A stretch of 64,000 nucleotides of DNA from Liolophura sinensis (Eukaryota > Mollusca > Polyplacophora > Chitonida > Chitonidae): positions 81,334,101 to 81,398,100 of the forward strand of contig NC_088300.1 of NCBI RefSeq assembly GCF_032854445.1, written 5' to 3'. A program made the translations under genes and the position numbers. Below are positions 1 through 12,100 of the stretch, piece after piece. The first letter of the stretch is position 1. Every line of letters starts with the position of its first letter. The notes under the pieces were generated by a model, which was not told the origin of the DNA, made no database searches, and saw nothing but the letters and a program-made list of their open reading frames with translations.

Positions 1-3000
1 CATGCTGGCTGCATGGGGACGGTATATTCATGGTGTTGAATTAGATCGCCACATTGGTTATATGGACCGTTGCAAAGTGCAGCTGAGATGCACATATTAT
101 TATCGACAACTTATATACTCGTACTGGCACTGTACACGATTTGAATACCGATTTCACTTATTCGCCTAGAAACCACCCTGCGGCTTTCCAACGTCACTGA
201 AAGCTGTTGACTGCTTCTCTTGGTGTGATTCCGTCGTACGAATACTCTCTTAGTGCTAAGCGTCGTTTTGGGAATTTGCCTTGCCATTATTGACATATTT
301 TTTCTTGACATGTCAAGTTCATAAAATTCATAGCGCTTTTTACAAATTTTTTTTACAAAAATCGTGACTTTTGATGACAATTCCGTACTAGGACATGTAC
401 TCATGACAATTTAACTTTTGTCATGACCGTGCCAACCGTGACATGCAACCAGGAAGGGTAACATAATACAGACCTGCCCAAAGGAATGAAATAAAAAAAA
501 GAGGAGGGAAAAATAAGCTGGCATGCTTGTGGTCTGATATAAAATAGCTGGGTATGGAAGAGTTCAGTTCACTTGGTATATAGTGATTTGCGACATACCC
601 ATACATGCGTTTTACTTTCTGAGAACAAGGCATTTTATAGTATTGTCGGTAACATTTCTTTGTCTTTTGGCAAAGTACAAACGGGTGTAAGTCATGGTTA
701 TACAGTTAAGTGGGGGAATGTTTAATGCAATATATTTCACACCAAGAAACGAGCAGCTCAGTGCTCACTGTGATCAAAAATCAGAATTGTTCAACGTTCC
801 GCTTTTTCGTTCATATCATAGCTGTATGTAGCAGCCGTGGGTAGCATTCTTGGCCACTTGTCTTTCGTTCATCTCCGCATAATGATCAACTTCTGATATA
901 GACTCACCACCGAAACATTAATTTGGGTAGCATTCTTGGCCACTTGTTTTTCGTTCATCTCCGCACAATGCTGATCATCTTCTGATACAAACTCATTACC
1001 GAAACATTAATTTCTACAGTGTTTGATTACTTAACGTCCAAATTTTTCATTTCTATACATGTCCATGCCGGCGCTAAGATTTACGGGAGGTGGAATCGCG
1101 GATTGCCTGAAGTAAAACTCTGCATGCCCTTTGCATATACCTGACAAATCTTCTAAATAAGAAGCCAAATTAAGGAGAACTGGATTCGAGCCTGCGACCA
1201 CATTGGCCGGGATCTGACCCACTGCGGTCAACACAACATGCACTTAGACGACGGAGTGAGTGAAGAACTTAACACACATTCGTTATGCACTTTAAGCCTA
1301 ATTAACAGTGGAACGAATAAAGAAGGAAAACAATTTTTTCCGTTGAACTTTATCAGATGTCAAGTAGATTATTTCTATATTTGCGCAGGGTTGTGAGCGT
1401 TCAGTCAGCCAGATCTGTCTGAATGCATGGGCATCATGACTATTGTTATGTGCCCCATACATGTAGACCTATACGACTGGCAATTATAACACTGGTTTTA
1501 CCCGCCTCAACCTCGTAGACTATAGTCGGCTTAAAACCGTAATTAATAGGTACATCTGTTTTTAATAGGTTATGTTTAGATAGAGGTTTTCCCTGAGCTC
1601 TGCCAATGACCATCGTTGTAATCCACTTCACTGCAAGATCACTGTACAGACACTCACGCTCGGTGAACCACGTCTGTATCAGATATATTTCAAGACATCA
1701 TTCGTTTTCCACAGATCAACGATCAAAATCAATCAATCATTTAAGCAATCCATCAATCCTATATATATCTTCTATGTATAAAATGCGTATTTATACATAC
1801 ATTATATACTGTCCTTAAATGTATTGGGATCAAAACGATCATAACCTCGAGTGTAATCAGTGTATGATAATCAGTACCGGTATACAACTGCGCATGCTCC
1901 CTCGGCCCACCTGTATAATCGTACAACTCCATATGTACGCCAATGTCATTCCATATCATCACATTAACCAGTGGGTGCATGTCGTTCACAGAGACTCATG
2001 TTTCACTGTTCATATAAGTTTTGGCCATGCCATACCGCGTTTTTATTTGTTTATTTATTTAGTTGATTAGTTTTTAACACCGTAGGCCCCTACTCAAAAT
2101 TGTTCACAAACACGACAGCGGTGAGGTTTTCGAGAGCCATGCTTCGTTATATAGGTACTAAAACATCACAGAGAACAAATATAGAACATACAACAGTCGT
2201 CTCGCCTTCAAACAAAACATGAATATAGGATCACGGATGTATGATGAGTGCAGATAATAACAGTTAAAGTCACTGTCACCTTTACATCACGACTGCATAG
2301 GTAACCTGGGATTGCCACAAACGTCTATGCTAATCCCAGGTGTTCTGATATAAGCCTATCGTAATACCAGAGGAAAGCATCTAACACCCGTGATTCTTCT
2401 GCTTTGCGCAGGCAATGTTCTGTCTTGGTCTTTACCTTGGTCATAACAAACCTGTAATGTGTTAGCACTAACATGACAGCTTAAGTTGATTTGATCGACC
2501 TAAATATTTGTACGTGTTAAAACAGAAATTACATGTCATATGCATACGATACGGTGACACATTCAAACTTCATCTGCAAGCTAAGAAACGTGCTTGTAGT
2601 AAAATGTCAGATCACTGACTTATTAAGGCTAGGTGATCTAAACTCAGAACACAGTACAATGTCGACCTGCTGTCTGAATGTCTGCTTGTATTTATACGAA
2701 CAAGTATTGGGTGAAGTTTTGATAACTGCTCTAAGCCCGCGTGTTTACTTCTCATCTATCCGGCATCACGTGGGACAAGCCTTGGTTTGGCAAAAGGGGG
2801 GAGAGAATTTATGGGAGATACCAAGTGAGGGGATAACAGCATGTGGGGGCGGGACGTTGCTTCCAACTTATCTTTTTCATGTAAACTTTTAAGAAAATTA
2901 GTTTTAATTAAACCAGAACATAAATAAAATGCAGAAATTCCATCTCTAGTGCATGTGATAAGGATGTGTATACTGACCACATCCTAGTCGTACGTCAAAG

Positions 3001-3129
3001 CAATCGTTTTAGCTATCCACCCCCTGCCCAGCAGTGGTCTCAGTTTCGAATAACTTCACTCACACGTGCCGAGGCAGTGTAGAAACAGCGTAGATTTTGC
3101 CAGGCACACAGACGTTAAGGGACTTCACA
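1..3129. other. upstream region, no gene recognised
   Basis: No reading frame here resembles a protein I know. The longest, 119 codons at 2533-2892 (+), has no family signature and ordinary composition, so I do not call it. The last 100 bases before 3130 should hold the 5' UTR and core promoter of the SOD-repeat gene. I see no convincing TATA box. A CACGTG E-box lies near 2767 and another CACGTG at about 3063. The only repeat is a two-copy duplication at 840-1011. Confidence 0.5.
840..1011. repeat. two-copy 86-bp tandem duplication
   Basis: Two adjacent copies start at 840 and 926 with the shared phrase GGGTAGCATTCTTGGCCACT and both end in an AAACATTAATTT run. They differ by a few substitutions and small indels. 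It is a local duplication with no coding content. Confidence 0.8.
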
Positions 3130-3175
3130 ATGCTGTCAACTATGTTCGCTGTGCTATCCCTGCTCATTCTGGCGG
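3130..3175 (+). CDS. SOD-repeat gene exon 1: signal peptide
   Basis: The ATG has A at -3. It opens 15 codons of mostly hydrophobic residues (MLSTMFAVLSLLILA) followed by one base of a split codon and a strong donor, G|GTAAG. This is a textbook secretory signal peptide on its own exon. The phase (1) matches the acceptor at 10542, giving Val16. The start is chosen because it is the only ATG that gives a signal peptide in frame with exon 2. Confidence 0.8.
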
Positions 3176-6100
3176 GTAAGAACAAATTTTGCTTGTAAAG
3201 AATCAACAATTGTTACTTTTAATATATGTTCATATAATACGGTGTAATAAGGGGATGAAACGGGTTGCAGGAGAAAATCTATCTAGCGAATTCTAGAACT
3301 TGTGAGTGGTAGATTACTGTGTAAATCCATAAGTGCACAGCATGGATTGATTACGTCTAGTGCCTAGTACAGAGGAACAGTAGTGGGTATAACAGGTGAT
3401 GGTATGTGGGAAGGCCTGTGTTGTAGAATAACTAATTAAGTCACATTTATTTCCCACATGTCACTTGTCTGGGGTTTGTATGAAGTGACTTATCGCCACA
3501 GTTTGATCGTTTCCTGTTTCTAGTATTTTTAGACAGATTTATCACATACGGGGAAGATAGGATATTGATTGCCTTCTTTAATCTACAGGTCATTTACATA
3601 GCAGTATATCAGTGGTGTATATCTACCCATAAATACATACCGGTATGCAAACATCCTGTTAGGGCCAAAATAGATCACTTTCTCATTTCATCAAACTTCA
3701 CTGATTATATTGGTCATACAGCTCTGGCTCCTTTTGACTATCAGGTCCTGGACCAATGAGGTCATGTGTTCAAACCCAGCTCCAGCTGTTTCATCTGTAC
3801 CTTGAAGTTAAGGGGTTTTTTTCGGGTATCTGATGAAGGACAGTAGTTTACCCTGTGCAATGGATTACTTCCTCAAATAAACTTGACTATCATTATAAGT
3901 GTAAATTTTTTTAGCATCTTATTAAACAAGTCATTGATTCATTTTTAGCGCAGTGTCACATGAGCCTTCGATATACATGTAAAACTGACCATGCACTGGA
4001 TGTCTGGTCTCAGTATAATGTGTGGTGTCCTGTCCTACATTCTCACTAGGGACTCAGTAGATGGGGACAGATCAAGCACTGGATGCCTGGTGTCAGTATA
4101 ATGGATCAGGCGTTGGTCTGGCCCCTTGATTGGTGGCTAAGAAAATTGACAAGCAAAAGTCCACATTGGTGTCAGTATAAGTGGTGTCAGTACAAGTGGT
4201 GTCGTGCTTGCTGCCATACTTTGTACAGCTTCCTAGTGTGGTGTTTATTATGTGGGGAACACTTGTGTATGCAGGAGTTACATTAAAGAAATTATCGAAT
4301 TTCGACTGAATATGGCAATAAACCCTAAACGTGAACAGGCCAAGAGACTACACGCTCTCACGCCCATAGTAGTAGAGAAATACAGAGGGAGAGTTGTCAG
4401 TCTATTTGTACTGTTGTCAAGGAGGTGTTCACTGCATGTGTCTTGATTGTGTATTTTACACATATTAAGCACCGTACATGTGCATCAGCACTACATACAC
4501 ATTATGTTTGACAATGTCTGTATTTCTGTCTTAAGGTCTGGTGGTTAATAGGAGAAGAGCATTTGTACACCCCTGACTAAGTAAAAGTACACGCTTCAGT
4601 AAGTATGTGTACACCTTACTTGACGTGTGTTATATAGCAGTTGTACAGCATGGGTGAAGCCTCGGAAGGTTTGTACCATGGTGTCTTGTTTAGGCTATGT
4701 AACCCAACTTGTAGCCATCATGAAGTCTGTCTGTACACTACGCGGTTTTCTGCGTGCAGAAATGCTTCTTTAAAGTTTGCGGTTTCTTAAAAATGAATTT
4801 ATAGTACATCTACATTCAGTAGCTGAGATAAATTTGCCTTTTATGTTGTGTGTAATGAGTTGTGAAGATTACTCAGATCATAAAGGCCCTTTTAGCAGGT
4901 GTATGAAGAGGTGTGGACAGCTTTTGTTTTTTTGATATCATACTCTGTCTGTAGCATATCACTCAGACTTCATACCGACCAATGAAGTGCACTTCACACA
5001 GACTCCATACCAACAAGTGAAGTACACATCACAGACTCCATACCAACAAGTGAAGTGCACATCGCTCAGACTCCATGACAACCAGTGAAGTGCACATCGC
5101 TCTGACTCCATACCAACAAGTGAAGTACACATCACAGACTCCATACCAACCAGTGAAGTGCACATCGCTCAGACTCCATGACAACCAGTGAAGTGCACAT
5201 CGCTCTGACTCCATACCAACAAGTGAACTACACATCACAGACTCCATACCAACCAGTGAAGTGCACATCGCTCTGACTCCATACCAACAAGTGAAGTACA
5301 CATCACAGACTCCATACCAACCAGTGAAGTGCACATCGCTCAGACTCCATGACAACCAGTGAAGTGCAAATCACTCAGACTCCATGACAACCAGTGAAGT
5401 GCACATCGCTCAGACTCCATGACAACCAGTGAAGTGCACATCACAGACTCCATACCAACCAGTGAAGTGCACATCGCTCAGACTCCATGACAACCAGTGA
5501 AGTGCAAATTGCTCAGACTCCATACTAACAAGTGAAGTGCACATCACAGACTCCATACCAACCAGTGAAGTGCACATCGCTCTGACTCCATACCAACAAG
5601 TGAAGTACACATCAGACTCCATACCAACCAGTGAAGTGCAAATTGCTCAGACTCCATACCAACCAGTGAAGTACACATCACAGACTCCATACCAACCAGT
5701 GAAGTGCACATCGCTCAGACTCCATACCAACAAGTGAAGTACACATCAGACTCCATACCAACCAGTGAAGTGCACATCGCTCTGACTCCATACCAACAAG
5801 TGAAGTACACATCACAGACTCCATACCAACCAGTGAAGTGCACATCGCTCTGACTCCATACCAACCAGTGAAGTGCACTTTGCTCAGACTCCATACCAAC
5901 CAGTGAAGTGCACTTCGCTCAGACTCCATACCAACAAGTGAAGTACACATCGCTCTGACTCCATACCAACAAGTGAAGTGCACATTGCTCTGACTCCATA
6001 CCAAAAAGTGAAGTGCACTTCACTCAGACTCCATACTAACAAGTGAAGTGCAAATCGCTCAGACTCCATGACAACCAGTGAAGTGCAAATTGCTCAGACT

Positions 6101-9100
6101 CCATACCAACAAGTGAAGTGCACTTTGCTCAGACTCCATACCAACCAGTGAAGTGCTCTTTGCTCAGACTCCATACCAACCAGTGAAGTGCACATCGCTC
6201 AGACTCCATACCAACCAGTGAAGTGCAAATCGCTCAGAATACATACCAACAAGTGAAGTGCAAATCGCTCAGACTCCATACCAACAAGTGAAGTGCACTT
6301 CACTCAGACTCCATACCAACAAGTGAAGTGCAAATCGCTCAGACTCCATACCAACCAGTGAAGTGCACATCGCTCTGACTCCATACCAACAAGTGAAGTA
6401 CACATCACAGACTCCATACCAACCAGTGAAGTGCACATCGCTCTGACTCCATACCAACCAGTGAAGTGCACTTTGCTCAGACTCCATACCAACCAGTGAA
6501 GTGCACTTCGCTCAGACTCCATACCAACAAGTGAAGTACACATCGCTCTGACTCCATACCAACAAGTGAAGTGCACATTGCTCTGACTCCATACCAAAAA
6601 GTGAAGTGCACTTCACTCAGACTCCATACTAACAAGTGAAGTGCAAATCGCTCAGACTCCATGACAACCAGTGAAGTGCAAATTGCTCAGACTCCATACC
6701 AACAAGTGAAGTGCACTTTGCTCAGACTCCATACCAACCAGTGAAGTGCTCTTTGCTCAGACTCCATACCAACCAGTGAAGTGCACATCGCTCAGACTCC
6801 ATACCAACCAGTGAAGTGCAAATCGCTCAGAATACATACCAACAAGTGAAGTGCAAATCGCTCAGACTCCATACCAACAAGTGAAGTGCACTTCACTCAG
6901 ACTCCATACCAACAAGTGAAGTGCAAATCGCTCAGACTCCATACCAACAAGTGAAGTGCAAATCGCTCAGACTCCATACCAACAAGTGAAGTGCACTTTG
7001 CTCAGACTCCATACCAACCAGTGAAGTGCACTTTGCTCAGACTCCATACCAACCAGTGAAGTGCACTTCGCTCAGACTCGATACCAACAAGTGAAGTGCA
7101 CACCACACAGACTTCATACCAACCAGTGAAGTGCTCTTCACTCAGACTTCATACCAACCAGTGACTGGGTAGGCAGAGTGAGCGTTTTGTCCCTGGCATG
7201 GCTGGTAGGCAGAGTGAGTCTTTGTGAATATCATTTAGAGCATTATATAAGGCTTGTGCGCTGTGTTGTTGTAGGGGAGAACTGATCTGTAAACATGGCT
7301 GACCTGTACTGTCCCTCAACAGGGCCAGGACTAAAGCTGAGGTCACTGTCCCTGTGCAGTAGTCTCTATGGATTAGTGAGCTTGAACACCTTTGACTGGG
7401 GTTTGTAGTTACCTAGGTCAACCCAGAACAGATTAGGGCTTTGATGAGGACATGTTATGAAGTGTATGGACAAAGATTGTCAAGAAAGAATATGAATAGC
7501 ATGGCAGCACTATCCTTATTCTTGAACCTTTTCAACCACCACATTCAAATCAGTCAAAATTTAATTCGAAATATTCCAAGGGAACGTTGAGGGGTACAGA
7601 TATAATGTGCACACTTTTATATCACTGGTGATACAAGCCAATCCGATTATCTTCGATTTCACCTTATTTTTATACATTAATTCCACTGCAAACATTTTGT
7701 TTACAGGATGAATTGGTTGAAGATATACAGTAAATGGTATTTTGACCAAGCAGGCATGTTTACAAGCGCAGATGCAATCAGAAGTTTGGTGAAAAGCCTG
7801 ACTTTTATTCACCTTATCGCAGTTCTCATCGGCACTTCTCCCTGATCTACACGATGTAATTGGAAATTGATTGACGAGTTTAGTCACACATGTCAGAAGG
7901 TGTTATTAACATCAAGCCTATGAAATCCCATGGAGCAATTTGACAGTGAACATAACATGAATTAGGTGATACATACCTGACAACACTTTGTGCACGTTCG
8001 TTGTGTTACTTGCACATGTAGGTGCGTGGTGTACTTGCACATGTAGGTGCTTGGTCAGTACTTGCATATGTAGGTGCGTGGTCAGTACTTGCACATGTAG
8101 GTGCGTGGTCAGTACTTGCACATGTACGCGCATGGTCAGTACTTGCACATGTACACGCGTGGTCAGTACTTGCACATGTACGTGCATGGTCAGTACTTGC
8201 ACATGTAGGTTCGTGGTCAGTACTTGCACATGTAGGTGCGTGGTCAGTACTTGCACATGTAGGTTCGTGGTCAGTACTTGCACATGTAGGTGCGTGGTCA
8301 GTACTTGCACATGTAGGTGCATGGTCAGTACTTGCACATGTAGGTGCATGGTCAGTACTTGCACATGTAGGTGCGTGGCCAGTACGTGCACAAGTATGTG
8401 CGTGGTCAGTACGTGCACATGTACGCGCGTGGTCAGTACTTGCACATGTACGCGCGTGGTCAGTACTTGCACATGTACGCGCGTGGTCAGTACTTGCACA
8501 TGTACGCGCGTGGTCAGTACTTGCACACGTACGCGCGTGGTCAGTACTTGCACACGTAGGCGCTTGGTCGATACTTGCACACGTACGCGTGTGGTCGGTA
8601 CTTGCACACGAACGCGTGTGGTCGGTACTTGCACACGTACGCACGTGGTCGGTACCAGCACACATACACGCGTTGTCGGTACGTGCACACGTACGCGCGT
8701 GGTCGGTACTTGCACGTGTACGCACGTGGTCGGTACTTGCACGTGTAGGTACGTGGTCAGTACTCGCACATGTAGGTGCGTGGTCAGTACTTGCACAGGT
8801 ACGTGTGTGTAAGATGGCATGTTTCTTTTGTCTATATGATGACTTTTTGAAAGATAACATAAATGTTTACATAGATGTAAAGAGGATGAAGCAGTTTTTA
8901 TGATGGAGTCACCATGCATACCATGCTAAAGAATGGAGTGCTAAGGCAGATTTTTTCTGTAGTATTGTAAGGGTTTATACTGTAATGTAGGCACTGCTAA
9001 GGAGTCTACTCTGTAATGTAGGCACTGCTGAGGAGTCTACTCTGTAATGTAGGCACTGCTGATGAGTCTACTCTGTAATGTAGGCACTGCTGAGGAGTCT

Positions 9101-12100
9101 ACTCTGTAATGTAGGCACTACTGAGGAGTCTACTCTGTAATGTAGGCACTGCTGTGGAGTCTACTCTTTAATGTAGGCATTATTTAGGAGTCTACTCTGT
9201 AATGTAGGCATTGCTGAGGAGTCAACTCTGTAATGTAGGCACTACTGAGGAGTCTACTCTGTAAAATAGGCACTACTGAGGGATCTACTCTGTAGTGTAG
9301 TCACTACTGAGGGGTCTACTCTGTAATGTAGTCACTACTAAAGAGTCGACTCTGTAATGTAGTCACTACTGAGGAGTCAACTCTGTAATGTAGTCACTAC
9401 TGAGAATTCTTCTCTGTAATATAGTCACTACTGAAAAGTCTACTCTGTAGTCACTATTGAGAAGTGTACTCTATAAATGTAGGCACAACTGAGAAGTCGA
9501 CTCTGTAATGTAGTCACTACTCAGAAGTGTACTCTGTATAAATGTCACTACTGAGGAGTCTACTCTGTAATGTAGTCACTATTGGGAAGTGCACTCTGTA
9601 TAAATGTAGGCAAAACTGAGAAGTCTAATGACAAACAAACTATATCAGACAAACTGTATCTTATGCTTTTGACAGAAAGACAATGGTTGAACATGTGTAT
9701 ATCTGGACTATAGTTTGCTATCTTCCACTGAGGATGGTTGTGACAGACAGACAGTGGTTGAACATGTGTATAACTGGACTATAGTTTGTTATCTTCCACT
9801 GAGGATGGTTGTGACAGACAAACAGTGGTTGAACATGTGTATATCTGGACTATAGTTTATCTTCCACTGAGGATGGTTGTGACAAACAGACTAACAATGG
9901 TTGAACATGTGTATATCTGGACTATAGTTTGTTATCTTCCACTGAGGATGGTTGTGACAGACCAATCCAGTCTGGATTAATAGTGGAGCTAAAGTTTTGT
10001 GTTTATCTCTCAGTCCACTCTGGATTATTAGTGGAGCTAAAGTTTTGTTTGTTTATCTTTTAGTTGAGTCTGGATCAGCAGTGGAGCTAAATTTTTATGC
10101 GTATCTTTCAGTCCATATCAGCAGTGGAGCAAAAGTTTTGTGTTTATCTCTCAGTTGAGTCTGGATCAGCAGTGGAACTAAAGTTTTATGTGTTTATCTT
10201 TCAGTTGAGTCTGGATTATCAGCGGAGCTAAAGTTTTTTTTGTTTATCTTTCAGTTGAATCTGGATCAGCAGTGGAGCTAAAGTTTTATGCGTATCTTTC
10301 AGTCCATATCAGCAGTGGAGCAAAAGTTTTGTGTGTTTATCTCTCATTTGAGTCTGGATCAGCAGTGGAGCTAAAGTTTTGTGTTTATCTTTCAGTTGAA
10401 TCTGGATCAGCAGTGGAACTAAAGTTTTGTGTTTATCTTTCAGTTGAGTCTGGATTATCAGTGGAGCTAAATTTTTGTGTTTATCTTTCAGTTGAGTCTG
10501 GATCAGCAGTGGAGCTAAAGTTTTATGTGTTTATCTTTCAGTTGAGTCTGGATCAGCAGTGGAGCTAAAGGCACAGATTTTTATGGCGGGATTACAGGGT
10601 GATGTCCTTTTCTCCCAGAGTAACCTTGGTGGCCCCATAGAGGTCATATTTGACTTGAAGGGCTTGCCTGCTGGGAAGACATATAACTGGAGTATACGAG
10701 AGTTTCCTGTGAACTATGATGTGGCAGATCGCTGCAGCGAGACAGCTATTGGTCAAAGGTACATCAACAAACATGCTTGTCTTCATCAGCTCTTACTTTG
10801 TAGTGTTCACGTCAGCAGAGCAACATTGGAAACTACGATCTATCACTCAAGTTGATAAAGTTTTAAATACAGTACTTGATAATTCATAAAGTTTCCCTCG
10901 CATTTGTATGTCACTGACTGAAACACTCATTTGTATGTCACTGATTGAAACATTCATTTGTATGTCACTGACTGAAACACTCATTTGTATGTCACTGACT
11001 GAAACACTCATTTGTATGTCACTGACTGAAACACTCATTTGTATGTCACTGACTCAAACACTCATTTGTATGTCACTGATTGAAACACTCATTTGTATGT
11101 CACTGATTGAAACACTCATTTGTATGTCACTGATTGAAACACTGATTTGTATGTCACTGACTCAAACACTCATTTGTATGTCACTGACTCAAACACTCAT
11201 TTGTATGTCACTGACTGAAACACTCATTTGTATGTCACTGACTGAAACACTCATTTGTATGTCACTGACTGAAACACTTATTTGGATGTCACTGACTGAA
11301 ACACTGATTTGTATGTCACTGATTGAAACACTGATTTGTATGTCACTGATTGAAACACTGATTTGTATGTCACTGACTGAAACACTGATTTGTATGTCGC
11401 TGATTGAAACACTCATTTGTATATCACTGACTGAAACTCATTTGTATGTCACTGACTGAAACTCATTTGTATGTCACTGATTGAAACACTGATTTGTATA
11501 TCACTGACTGAAACTCATTTGTATGTCACTGACTGAAATGCTCATTTGTATGTCGATGACTGAAACACTCATTTGTATGTCACTGATTGAAACACTCATT
11601 TGTATGTCACTGATTGAAACACTCATTTGTATGTCGCTGACTGAAACACTCATTTGTATATCACTGACTGAAACACTGATTTGTATGTCACTGACTCAAA
11701 CACTCATTTGTATGTCACTGACTGAATCGCTCATTTGTATGTCGCTGACTGAAACACTCATTTGTATGTCACTGACTCAAACACTCATTTGTATGTCACT
11801 GACTGAAACACTCATTTGTATGTCACTGACTCAAACACTCATTTGTATGTCACTGATTGAAACACTCATTTGTATGTCACTGACTGAAACACTGATTTGT
11901 ATGTTGCTGACTGAAACACTCATTTGTATATCACTGACTGAAACACTGATTTGTATGTCACTGATTGAAACACTTATTTGTATGTCGCTGAGTCAAACAC
12001 TCATTTGTATGTCACTGACTGAAACACTCATTTGTATGTCACTGACTGAAACACTCATTTGTATGTCACTGACTGAAACACTCATTTGTATGTCACTGAC

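Noticed and set aside
1165..1245. TTCGAGCCTGCGACCACA as a tRNA or SINE B box
   Set aside because: No matching A box at the right distance and no similarity to the SINE copies in the window.
2533..2892. 119-codon frame upstream of the SOD-repeat gene
   Set aside because: No family resemblance, no splice or codon evidence; length is compatible with chance.
7918..8919. Overlapping open frames of 274-333 codons on both strands
   Set aside because: They are translations of a 27-bp stop-free tandem unit in intron 1; no start context, no domain, and both strands are equally open.
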